Positions 8,842 to 16,390 of a stretch of DNA of 44,088 bases are shown piece by piece. The first letter of the stretch is position 1. Each line of letters opens with the position of its first letter. The DNA lies in assembly GCA_018674495.1 (NCBI GenBank), contig JABHAA010000080.1, forward strand, positions 1-44,088. Reading direction: 5' to 3'. A program made the position numbers and the translations under genes. The notes beneath the pieces were generated by a model that was not told the DNA's origin, did no database searches, and was given only the letters and a program-made list of their open reading frames with translations. This DNA comes from Rhodospirillaceae bacterium (GTDB lineage Bacteria; Pseudomonadota; Alphaproteobacteria; Rhodospirillales; UBA2165).

Positions 8842-9438
8842 TTGGACCATTGGTCAAAACGGCTTTGGAAGGCTCTTGAGTGGAAAGGCTGGTCCCAGCG
8901 GGAACTGGCACGCCGTGCCGACATTCATGAGCAAAAGGTCTACAAGTATTTGCAGGGCCGAGTAGATCAGCCGCGCGGTGATATCATGTTGCGCTTGGCC
9001 GATACGCTTGGTGTTTCCGAGACTTGGCTTCGCTTTGAGGTTGGTCCGGCTGTTGTCCATATCCCAGTCGTTGGCCGGGTCGCCGCCGGCGAAAGCTTCA
9101 TACCCTTTGACGATAGCCCACTTGGTACCGGCTATAATGAAATCGATTTCACCCTGGACGATGCCGATCCCATTGCTATCGAGGTTCGCGGCGAATCCAT
9201 GCTGCCGGTTTATCGGCCCGGTGACTTTTTACTGTGCTCCCGGCGCCGGGGAACCGAAATCGCAACCTGTATGAACAAAGATTGTGTCGTTAAAACCGAT
9301 CAAGGCGAAGGATTTGTAAAAAAGCTGGTGAACGGATCAAATCCAAATACCTACACGCTTATATCCTACAATGCCGCACCCATCGAAAATGTCCGCCTGA
9401 TTTGGGCCGCGCCTATAATCTGGGTCAAGCGCGCTTGA
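8842..9438 (+). CDS. LexA/CI-type self-cleaving repressor (XRE HTH + S24 peptidase)
   Basis: A 198-residue repressor. Residues about 15-40 form an XRE-type helix-turn-helix (WSQRELARRADIHEQKVYKY). Residues 75-198 are a LexA-like S24 domain: cleavage site A82-G83 in RVAAGES, nucleophile S119 in RGESMLP, and the base lysine K160 in EGFVKKL. In the family, RecA filaments formed on damaged DNA stimulate self-cleavage at the Ala-Gly bond and release repression. I place the start at TTG 8842 because GGAGG at 8830-8834 lies seven bases upstream; starts further up lack a ribosome site. The gene is divergent from the serine recombinase and 45 bp before the tyrosine recombinase, so it probably controls mobility of this element. 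Two GAATATA-type dyads upstream are candidate operators. Confidence 0.9.
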   Translation: MDHWSKRLWKALEWKGWSQRELARRADIHEQKVYKYLQGRVDQPRGDIMLRLADTLGVSETWLRFEVGPAVVHIPVVGRVAAGESFIPFDDSPLGTGYNEIDFTLDDADPIAIEVRGESMLPVYRPGDFLLCSRRRGTEIATCMNKDCVVKTDQGEGFVKKLVNGSNPNTYTLISYNAAPIENVRLIWAAPIIWVKRA

Positions 9439-9483
9439 GATAATTTCATCTAAGCTGGTCCTTCATTTATGGAGGGCTGGCAA

Positions 9484-10842
9484 ATGAACATTCAATTTTC
9501 AGATAATCCGCTAAACGCGGAGCAACGCTATGTGCTCGGTAAAATCCTTGAGAACGGTTCTATCGCCGATCACCCCCAAGGCGCCTACCTGGTGGCGCCG
9601 CTAACACCAATGACGCTGGAATTTCTAAAGTCGCTCCGGCTTCCAGGATTCAGAAACAACATTGCCGAACCCAACGACTTACCATCCATCGAGGCGAACA
9701 AGCTACCGGCTCACCGGTTCAGCAAAGAGGAAATTGCAGCCGAGGGGATCACGCTGCGGGGAATGTGTGACCAGTTCCTTGAGGAAAAGAGACGGCAGGG
9801 CTCGCATACGTCCAGAACGACATTTGATCGGCTGTGCCGGAACCTGGTCGATCTGTTAGGTGGCCGGACGATGGTCCGGGAAATCACCCGGCAAGATATT
9901 CTCTACGCCCGCAAAATGATAGTCGCGATGCCAAGCTTTTACCCGATGCGCTTTCCGGGAATGACCATTGAGCAGGCAGTGAACGTTGCGGAGGAACAAA
10001 ATCTTGAGCGCCGGAGTATCCGTACGGTCAATCAAATGCTTATACGGATAACGGCGCTGTTCAATTGGGCAGAAAGCGAATGGCTAGTTGATAAGAACCC
10101 GGCGCAGAATTTGGCCATTCAGCCCGGCCCGTCGGATATCCGATTTCGGCGCCAACCGTTCTCTATCGATCAGCTCAACAATATTTTTCATGCACCAATT
10201 TATACCGGCTGCATCGACGATGAATCGCACTACAAAAGGGCGGGCCCGAACAAGCCACGCCGGCATCGCTTTTGGGTGCCGTTGATTGGGCTCTATAGCG
10301 GATTACGGCTGAACGAAATTCTGCAATTGAACGCTGTCGATATTCGGGACGTTGACGGCATCCCATGCTTTGCTGTCACGCATATTTCTTCGGATGGCGC
10401 CGAAGACAAGCGCATTAAAACCCAAGGTTCGGAGCGATGCGTTCCCATCCATTCAGAGCTTATTAAGATCGGGTTGCTCGACTACGCAGACACCATCCGC
10501 CAATCAGGCGAGAGAAAGCTATTCCCTCAGGTTCTATTCAATCAAAACAGAGGCACCTATTCACAGAATGTGTCCACCTGGTTCAGCCAATTGTTTCTCA
10601 AGAGCATTGGTGTCTATACGCCGGAAACCACATTCCATTCATTCCGGCACAATTTCAAAGATGCGCTCGAACGCGCCGATACCGGCGTCATGCATATGCG
10701 GCGCCTCTGTGGCTGGTCATTACCGAGGCTGAATTTCGACTACAATTATGGCACACCTGCGGAGGTCGCCGAACTGTCGAAGACGATTGAAAATGTCCGG
10801 TACCCGGATTTGGATTTATCCCATCTTTGTGTCGGGGATTAG
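9484..10842 (+). CDS. Tyrosine recombinase/integrase, stop overlaps pyrD
   Basis: A 452-residue phage-type integrase from ATG 9484 (GGAGGG seven bases upstream; ATG 9469 would lie before that site). The N-terminal ~85 residues are unusual, then a SAM-like core-binding domain (about 95-215) and the catalytic domain: R275 in YSGLRLNEI, a central lysine region (RIKTQG), H385-x2-R388 in FHSFRHNF, and a C-terminal GW box followed by YNYG with the likely nucleophile Tyr (about 422). The usual GH is GW here, as in some relatives. The TAG stop at 10840-10842 overlaps the TAA of convergent pyrD (10839-10841), which suggests the 3' end of pyrD is, or was, its attachment site. A diverged copy of its last ~18 codons lies at 11995-12054. 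Confidence 0.9.
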   Translation: MNIQFSDNPLNAEQRYVLGKILENGSIADHPQGAYLVAPLTPMTLEFLKSLRLPGFRNNIAEPNDLPSIEANKLPAHRFSKEEIAAEGITLRGMCDQFLEEKRRQGSHTSRTTFDRLCRNLVDLLGGRTMVREITRQDILYARKMIVAMPSFYPMRFPGMTIEQAVNVAEEQNLERRSIRTVNQMLIRITALFNWAESEWLVDKNPAQNLAIQPGPSDIRFRRQPFSIDQLNNIFHAPIYTGCIDDESHYKRAGPNKPRRHRFWVPLIGLYSGLRLNEILQLNAVDIRDVDGIPCFAVTHISSDGAEDKRIKTQGSERCVPIHSELIKIGLLDYADTIRQSGERKLFPQVLFNQNRGTYSQNVSTWFSQLFLKSIGVYTPETTFHSFRHNFKDALERADTGVMHMRRLCGWSLPRLNFDYNYGTPAEVAELSKTIENVRYPDLDLSHLCVGD

Positions 10843-11900
10843 TGGTGCTTTGCACCGACTGCCTCGGAAACCGAGGTATAGCCATCTTCGGCGAGACATT
10901 GGGCTAGTTCTTCACAGATTAAATTGGCCGCACCGGGGCCGCGATAGATGAGTGATGTATATATTTGAACCAGAGAAGCGCCGGCTAGAATTTTTTCATA
11001 GGCATCGCGACCGGTGAATATGCCACCGACGCCGATCAAGGGTATTTTACCATCGGTAAATTGGTAGAGATCAGCTAGCAGTTTTGTTGATGGTGTAAAT
11101 AGTGGCTCACCGCTGAGCCCACCGGTTTCGCTTGCTTGGGTGCTTTTCAGAATAGACGGACGGTCTATTGTTGTATTGGTCGCAATGATCCCGTCGATAC
11201 CAAACTCCTGAACCGTCCGAGCGATATCTTCCAACTCGCTAGAGCCCAAGTCGGGCGCAATCTTAACCAGCAACGGACAGGCAGAAGACACCGCGTCTCG
11301 TGCTTCACGGACAGCGGCCAGTAGGACACGCAATTTTTCTATCGATTGCAGATCGCGTAAGCCCGGCGTATTGGGCGACGATATATTGACGACCAGGTAG
11401 TCCGCCAATGGAGCGAATATCGCAACGCCCGTGGAATAGTCAGCGATGGCGTTTGTACTTTCCTTATTCTGGCCCACATTGACACCGACGATCTTAGCTC
11501 TTTCAGAGCTGCGCCACGTCTCCAAATGCCGGCGAAATTCCTTATGTCCGCGACTGTTAAATCCGAAGCGGTTGATGATGGCCCGGTCCTCTGGAAGGCG
11601 AAACAGGCGCGGCTTGGGATTACCAGGCTGGGGGTTGGGTGTTACCGTGCCGGCTTCGACAAATCCGAAACCGAGAGAATGAAGCCCGGCCAACGCTTCG
11701 CAGTCCTTATCGAAACCCGCTGCCATACCGATGGGATTGGGAAATTCCTTCCCCCATAAACTAATTCGCAATTGGGTGTGTTGGTCCGCGCGATAGCGAG
11801 GCGCCATCCCCAGGGATAATGCGCGCACTGCCAGACGGTGAGATATTTCCGCCGGCAGTGCGAACAGCAGCGGCTTTTGGAAGCTTTCGTACAAATTCAA
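10839..11900 (-). CDS. pyrD: Dihydroorotate dehydrogenase, quinone-dependent (class 2)
   Basis: Converts dihydroorotate to orotate in pyrimidine synthesis, passing electrons to quinone at the inner membrane. The 353-residue sequence has the class 2 N-terminal helices (FQKPLLFALPAEISHRLA), FMN-site motifs (GMAAGFDKD, GTVTPNPQPGNP, FGFNSRG), the catalytic serine loop NISSPNTPGLR, and the phosphate-binding IGVGGI near the end. The only starts are TTG at 11900 or 11894; no ATG or GTG occurs before the upstream in-frame stop, and no good Shine-Dalgarno is seen. The gene is core-like but sits among mobile genes: its 3' end overlaps the integrase stop and an integrase remnant lies ~95 bp upstream of its start. 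The C-terminus ends in GAKHH and may have been re-formed by integration. Confidence 0.95.
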   Translation of the reverse strand: MNLYESFQKPLLFALPAEISHRLAVRALSLGMAPRYRADQHTQLRISLWGKEFPNPIGMAAGFDKDCEALAGLHSLGFGFVEAGTVTPNPQPGNPKPRLFRLPEDRAIINRFGFNSRGHKEFRRHLETWRSSERAKIVGVNVGQNKESTNAIADYSTGVAIFAPLADYLVVNISSPNTPGLRDLQSIEKLRVLLAAVREARDAVSSACPLLVKIAPDLGSSELEDIARTVQEFGIDGIIATNTTIDRPSILKSTQASETGGLSGEPLFTPSTKLLADLYQFTDGKIPLIGVGGIFTGRDAYEKILAGASLVQIYTSLIYRGPGAANLICEELAQCLAEDGYTSVSEAVGAKHH

Positions 11901-11994
11901 TAGAGCGGGGCCCCAATTGCGCCGGGTTAATCTCGGTGTTCCCCGTTATAGCAGGTTCACAATTATCAGGGCCACCGCTCATCCATTGCCGTTT

Positions 11995-12054
11995 GAGTGC
12001 AAGATCGAAATTGTCCGGTATCCGAAGTTCGATTTATCGCACCTTCATAGCTAG
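11995..12054 (+). pseudogene. Remnant of a tyrosine integrase C-terminus
   Basis: Read in frame, this stretch encodes ECKIEIVRYPKFDLSHLHS and a TAG stop, matching the last residues of the integrase at 9484-10842 (KTIENVRYPDLDLSHLCVGD). At DNA level 10785-10832 and 12001-12048 agree at about 38 of 48 positions, with many differences at third codon positions, so this is a diverged coding relative rather than a recent repeat. Upstream similarity fades at once. It is the tail of a second, lost integrase gene lying just before pyrD. Confidence 0.6.
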
Positions 12055-12130
12055 ATCGCTGGACGCCTAATCGCTAAACAAAATTGACATTGCGAGTGAA
12101 ATTATTTTTTCTTACTATCATTGGGGGAGT

Positions 12131-12153
12131 ATTTATTTATACGAGAAATAAAT
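12131..12153. repeat. AT-rich hairpin upstream of lipoprotein gene
   Basis: ATTTATTT and AAATAAAT form a perfect 8-bp inverted repeat around a 7-base loop, ending 16 bp before ATG 12170. It could be an operator or a leader hairpin for the lipoprotein gene. No protein is known to bind it. Confidence 0.35.
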
Positions 12154-12169
12154 AATAGGGAGCACCCAA

Positions 12170-12586
12170 ATGAATTTACGGACATTTCCGATATTTGCGG
12201 GGCTGGTCGCGCTCGGAGCATGTGCCACACAGCCAGATGAAATAGGCTCAGCCTACGTTTCTGAGCTCCAATATCACCAATATAATTGTAATCAGCTTGG
12301 TGCCGAGGCCGCCCGTGTTTCAGGAAGAGCCAATGAGCTGTTTGCGACGCTTAAGAAGACGGCTGACAATGACGAAGCTCAAATGGCAGCGGGGTTAATA
12401 TTGCTTTGGCCAATTTTATTCTTCTTGGAAGGTGGCGACGGCCCAGCAGCGCAGGAATATGCGCGTCTAAAAGGCGAGTATGAGGCTGTTGAAAAGGTTG
12501 CTATAAAAAAGGAGTGTGGCCTTGAATTTGCACCCATCGTACCTCCTGAGGTCGAGGAAAAGCCGGAGGACGAAGAAAACACCTAG
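12170..12586 (+). CDS. Small predicted lipoprotein, unknown function
   Basis: A 138-residue protein with a lipoprotein signal: short basic N-terminus, hydrophobic core and a lipobox-like LGAC (Cys18). The mature part has a helical segment (about 25-65), a short hydrophobic stretch (MAAGLILLWPILFFLEGG, about 72-89), a second helix with basic residues, and an acidic proline-rich tail (VPPEVEEKPEDEENT). It resembles many small alphaproteobacterial lipoproteins of unknown role; I cannot name a family. A GGGAG site precedes ATG 12170. The next gene, another lipoprotein, begins 17 bp downstream, so they are likely one operon. Confidence 0.75.
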   Translation: MNLRTFPIFAGLVALGACATQPDEIGSAYVSELQYHQYNCNQLGAEAARVSGRANELFATLKKTADNDEAQMAAGLILLWPILFFLEGGDGPAAQEYARLKGEYEAVEKVAIKKECGLEFAPIVPPEVEEKPEDEENT

Positions 12587-12603
12587 ATCCTTGGAGGATC
12601 GAT

Positions 12604-13113
12604 TTGGCGATGCATAAAAGTTTGGGGCGAACCAGTGTATCCGCAATTCTTGTAATTGGGTTTATGCTGAGCGGGTGCTCCACCAGCGTTCACTTGACTA
12701 GAGACTTCGATAAGAAGGCCGTACAGAGCACCAGCATCAAAGAAGTTACGATCCGCGCCAAGCATCTATCCGGTGCGACACGCCGCGTTCTGAGCAATCT
12801 AAAGGGGGCGATTTTGGCGAGGCTCCCCAAGGCAGCGCCGAGTAGCAAATCACCAGCTAATTTGGACGTCCTTGTCACCCGTGCAAACTTTTCTAATTCA
12901 ACAAGCCGGCTCTTAATCGGCGCGTTCTCTGGCATGGACCGGCTTCATGTATCCGTCACATTGAAGGACGCTAATTCAAATAAAATTATCACCAGCTTCA
13001 ACGTAAATGGTGATTACAATCCGGGCGGCCTCGGAACGTTCGCAACGCCTGAAAAATACACGGCGAACAATGTCGCTGACGCTATCGTCAATAAATTATA
13101 TGGCACCGATTGA
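12604..13113 (+). CDS. DUF4410-like lipoprotein
   Basis: A 169-residue protein with a lipoprotein signal peptide (ILVIGFMLSGCST, lipobox LSGC). The mature part resembles DUF4410-type proteins: a region like SRLLIGAFSGMDRLHVSVTL (about 99-118), then DANSNKIITSFNVNG and a glycine-rich turn. In that family the protein is an outer-membrane-anchored beta-rich domain of unknown role. TTG 12604 has GGAGG six bases upstream and is preferred to ATG 12610, where the gap would be 12 bases. It follows the first lipoprotein gene closely. Function unknown; the DUF4410 assignment is by pattern only. Confidence 0.7.
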   Translation: MAMHKSLGRTSVSAILVIGFMLSGCSTSVHLTRDFDKKAVQSTSIKEVTIRAKHLSGATRRVLSNLKGAILARLPKAAPSSKSPANLDVLVTRANFSNSTSRLLIGAFSGMDRLHVSVTLKDANSNKIITSFNVNGDYNPGGLGTFATPEKYTANNVADAIVNKLYGTD

Positions 13114-13265
13114 AATTCAGTAATTGTATTTGGGCATATCCAATCAGTGGCAGCTGCGCCGCTGATTCAAATCTCTCAGCAATCGTATATGCGATTCTAG
13201 CGTAATCCCTTATCAATTCGAGAAATTGCTTACACCGAATCCATTCAGGTGCCTTTGAATGGAGA

Positions 13266-13721
13266 ATGCTAGTGATGGATGAAGCGCGCGACACAGATCA
13301 GCCAGAAGCTTTTAATAAAACAAACGAAAATTCGCTGGATATCATGTTTCGACACAGCCGCCACCCTAGGACAACAATCCTGGCAACCTTGGGGATCATT
13401 AAGCGCGCACAAAAATTATTGGCTTCGATACCGGCAGTACGCCAAGCCAATGGGCGTCCCGACAATATCATTCGATTGACGATATTTTTGGCAGAAGCCC
13501 GCGCTCAAGGTTACGAGCCGGATAGCACCAGTATTGCTGAGTTGCTTGGTATATCCCGTTCAACGTTAGCCCGTCGTATCCAGTCTATGAATGCTGGCAA
13601 GGAAAGATGTCCGGCCCTTGTACGCCAGGGGCACCGTTTGGCGATGGAAGTCAAACCGCTTGGTAGAGAATTGATGGAGTTCATCGATTATTGGGCCGAT
13701 CAGACTTCAGCTCAGGGATAA
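13266..13721 (+). CDS. Winged-helix DNA-binding protein, MarR-like
   Basis: A 151-residue protein (or 148 from ATG 13275). After a polar N-terminus (1-25) there is a helical part (HPRTTILATLGIIKRAQKLLA), then a winged-helix region with the recognition segment TSIAELLGISRSTLARRIQSM (about 95-115) and a short wing (LVRQGHRLAMEVKPLG), ending in a helix. This matches small MarR-like regulators found in Rhodospirillales, though I cannot name the subfamily. GGAGA lies directly upstream of ATG 13266 and nine bases before GTG/ATG alternatives. It lies in an accessory stretch between lipoproteins and an IS remnant; its target is not evident. Confidence 0.65.
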   Translation: MLVMDEARDTDQPEAFNKTNENSLDIMFRHSRHPRTTILATLGIIKRAQKLLASIPAVRQANGRPDNIIRLTIFLAEARAQGYEPDSTSIAELLGISRSTLARRIQSMNAGKERCPALVRQGHRLAMEVKPLGRELMEFIDYWADQTSAQG

Positions 13722-13812
13722 AAAAGCGTCCAAATTGGACGGCATTCAAGTTGAAGTCGCAATTTTTGGAAATATTCTTCCTTCCATAACTCATTCACGG
13801 GGAGATAGAATT

Positions 13813-13992
13813 ATGGACGGTATAGGAAAATCCAAAATTGCAGGGCGTGAGACATATTCAGAGCTGAATCAATCGCTCAAATCGATGGCGGATGAACTTC
13901 GAAAACTTGGGAGTTCCCATCGTGAGCACAAAAAGTTGTTAAGTGACTTAGCCGGACTAATTGATGCACTGGCAGATTCGTCCGCAAGCTAA
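13813..13992 (+). CDS. Small helical protein, unknown
   Basis: A 59-residue ORF from ATG 13813, which has GGGGAG about nine bases upstream. A longer reading from 13735 has no ribosome-binding site. The sequence is mostly one or two amphipathic helices ([18 protein letters not shown] and [18 protein letters not shown]), possibly a coiled coil. It lies downstream of the winged-helix gene and ends exactly where the IS30 remnant begins, so its own 3' end may have been altered by the insertion. No family recognised. Confidence 0.45.
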   Translation: MDGIGKSKIAGRETYSELNQSLKSMADELRKLGSSHREHKKLLSDLAGLIDALADSSAS

Positions 13993-13993
13993 G

Positions 13994-14191
13994 GTACCGC
14001 CACCACGGGGCTCTAATGAGAATATCAATGGCCTCTTGAGGCAGTACTTCCCCAAGGGAACGGATTTGTCGGTATGCTCGCAAGCTGATTTGAACAAGGT
14101 GGCGAGGCAGCTAAACGAGAGGCGACGCAAAACGCTGGAGTTCGAAACGCCGGCAGAAATATTTAATGCATGTGTTTCGCCGACCGGTTGA
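13994..14191 (+). pseudogene. IS30-family transposase remnant (C-terminal part)
   Basis: In frame from about 14000, the translation reads [18 protein letters not shown] then [22 protein letters not shown] and TPAEIF, ending in a TGA at 14189-14191. This is the C-terminal end of IS30-type DDE transposases, including the final catalytic glutamate in NEN. The N-terminal two thirds, with the HTH and the first catalytic aspartates, are absent. No terminal inverted repeat is recognisable, so it cannot move. Confidence 0.85.
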
Positions 14192-14221
14192 GGTCGCACC
14201 CCGAAAGCGGACATCCACGGC

Positions 14222-15313
14222 TTAGGTTGCGACATTATGCCGAGCCTCATTCAGCATTGGCAAATCTCGGCGAAGGAGGTTCATTATCTCCGCCGCTTTC
14301 TTGTGCCTTAGACCGGGGCATTCGTATTCTGCCATCCGCCGTAGATCGTCGCCTACCTCCCAACGTAGCCGGTTGGACACCAATCCACTCTCAACCCGAA
14401 ACAATATACCGCCCATGAATTTGACCCGGCCATTGGGGGGTAGATTCGCCTCAACCCATCGGGTCGTTTTGCAATCCGTCTCCAGAAACCTTGCCATGGC
14501 CTGATTGCCTTCCCGAACGTGCATGTCATATGCCCATCCCGGAACCTCTCCGATCATTTCCTCTTCGGGGATATCGTCAGGTTCAGCATGACGAGCAAAT
14601 TGCTGAGCCTCCCGCCACAACGGTACGGTGAAGGGGGCGATTACCTCGTTACACTTTCTGAACCCCTCCCGTGCGATCTCAACAACCGTATCCGGGAAAC
14701 CTATCTCGCAGAGGTAATCAAAGACGGCTTGAGGTTCACCCCGCCTTTCCCGCAACACCGATGAACTGCAACGATCTGTCCCGATGGCATACCAAACCGC
14801 CAATGCCCGTTCAGGGAGGGTTCCATTACCTGTTGCCAGTTTCAGCAGTTCGGGGATCGGCTTGAAGGTAAAATCGAGCCGCGCGTTCTCAAGGTCTGGA
14901 TGCCAGTCTATGACAACCGCAAGATCATCAGCCGCCCGGCATTTGATCGCTTCGCACATGATGCCAATTAGATAAGATGCGACTGCCCACTCTCCCCCGA
15001 TCTCGGCTCTTAGTCGTTTCCCTTTTAGGGCAGCGGTGACCAGCGAGACGACTTCGTAGTCGGCAACGCCTATGTCTTCGTAAGCAGTGATACATAGTCT
15101 TCGCCACAGCCTCTCAGGAGAGATTTTAAGCAGCGTAGCGGCACTTCTAAGTGCCAAGTCCTCCCTCCCACGCCTGATGGACTTCTGCATCAACGACATC
15201 GCAAGCCAAGGGCTTATGTTCAGTGGATTGAAGTCGGGAAGTTCGTTTCCCCGCTCCGATATTTGGTCGGCAAGTTGAGTTCTGTAGTGATCGAGAATAT
15301 GGGGTCCGTTCAT
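14222..15313 (-). CDS. Stand-alone protein related to the RarA/MgsA C-terminal domain
   Basis: A 363-residue protein from ATG 15313 (GGAGGAG six bases upstream; a longer start at 15343 has none). Residues about 30-130 match the oligomerisation region of RarA/MgsA AAA+ proteins: MSLMQKSIRRGREDLALRSA, then ERLWRRLCITAYEDIGVAD. In RarA this follows the ATPase core and builds a tetramer that acts at stalled replication forks. Here no P-loop or ATPase module is present; instead there is a unique C-terminal half (about 200-363) of unknown fold with conserved-looking GWAYDMHVREGNQAMARFL. It is in the accessory region between the IS30 remnant and the nuclease pseudogene. A role at replication forks, perhaps against or for a phage, is inference. 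Confidence 0.55.
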   Translation of the reverse strand: MNGPHILDHYRTQLADQISERGNELPDFNPLNISPWLAMSLMQKSIRRGREDLALRSAATLLKISPERLWRRLCITAYEDIGVADYEVVSLVTAALKGKRLRAEIGGEWAVASYLIGIMCEAIKCRAADDLAVVIDWHPDLENARLDFTFKPIPELLKLATGNGTLPERALAVWYAIGTDRCSSSVLRERRGEPQAVFDYLCEIGFPDTVVEIAREGFRKCNEVIAPFTVPLWREAQQFARHAEPDDIPEEEMIGEVPGWAYDMHVREGNQAMARFLETDCKTTRWVEANLPPNGRVKFMGGILFRVESGLVSNRLRWEVGDDLRRMAEYECPGLRHKKAAEIMNLLRRDLPMLNEARHNVAT

Positions 15314-15595
15314 CGTCGTCTCCTCCTTGAGGGTTGCTTCCAAAGGGAGGATCGAGAAACGTGATTCCCACTATTTACGATAGATTACTGGGCTTAGATG
15401 TAAATATTATATTCGCCTGGTTCCGATAATATTCGATCAAATTTGACCTGCCTCTAGGCCACGGTGAGAATATTTATCTGTAGAATTCATCCGGCGTTAA
15501 AATTGTAAAATCAAACACTTAGCATTTCCTTATTTGTAGAATTATCCGAGTTTTGAAATGATACGTAAGGCCAAACCGCCTAACTTTATGGTCAT

Positions 15596-16067
15596 TCATT
15601 TGATTGTCGTTCTCCACTTCCAGGGCACCACAAATTCTCCCCGCCACATTCCTTTTCGTGATTGCTTTGCCGCATTTTCATCGCCGACATAGACGTTATT
15701 GAACCGCCTATATGCAACGGCCCATCCTTCTCGCACCATATGGCCGTTTAGATCAATATTACCGACGAGACATACCGCTACTATCCGCCCGTAGCGATCT
15801 TTGTCTTTCGGAATATAGGTGACGCTGTGGTTCGCCTATAGCGGCGGAAAGAGCAATTGTCGCATCCTGACCGCAGGGCCATGGTTTACCATCCAGGGAG
15901 CAGGTCTGCTTCGTCACTGGTACGTCGATACCAAACAGCCTGATACGGGTCTTGCCGAAGGCGATAGTGTCGCCGTCAATGATCCGAGGCTTGCCAGAAA
16001 TGTTTTCGGCCATTGCAGTGGTGGTGAAAACGCCCAGGGTCAGAATGATGGTGGCGAGCATATGCAT
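15596..16067 (-). pseudogene. Thermonuclease-like (SNase) gene broken by a frameshift
   Basis: The first frame (16067 to about 15830) encodes a signal peptide (LATIILTLGVFTTTAMA) and the start of an SNase fold: RIIDGDTIAFGKTRIRLFGID, then a cysteine pair around KPWPCGQDA. The frame is then lost. A second frame from about 15830 to the TGA at 15596-15598 encodes the rest: YIPKDKDRYGRIVAVCLVG, DLNGHMVREGWAVAYRRF and GMWRGEFVVPWKWR, exactly the order of the family's C-terminus. The break is a one-base shift near 15825-15845. The catalytic glutamate position (usually PE after GID) reads PV. Secreted nucleases of this type are common in alphaproteobacteria; this copy is probably dead unless recoded. 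Confidence 0.8.
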
Positions 16068-16390
16068 ATTCCGACTTTCGACACGACTAATCTGGTTTTG
16101 AAGCCAATTGAAATTAACGTCAATTGAGAGAGATTGAACCTATCAACAATAGTCTAGGCTATTTATATCTGGATCAGTAGCCAGTGATCTCATGGCGGGA
16201 GGAATGTTGGTCATCTAGGTCTCCTTGGCCTGATCCATTATAAAAAATATAGCTATAAAAGTTGGTCTATCAAATTAGCATATATTTTTGCTGATCAAGA
16301 TGACCTAGGAGACCTACAATCCATCCCCTCAAAATCATAGAATTTTCAGTTTCATACATCCCTATGCCGACATTCTACTTCTGGAAATAG
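16068..16390. other. Non-coding region with a 10-bp inverted repeat
   Basis: This 323-bp AT-rich stretch separates the nuclease pseudogene from the primase-helicase operon. It contains the perfect inverted repeat TAGGTCTCCT (16216-16225) and AGGAGACCTA (16307-16316), 81 bp apart. Next to each arm is a second short motif, GGTCATC or its complement, but in a different order. No gene is seen. The repeats could be a replication origin for the element, or protein-binding sites. Confidence 0.4.
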
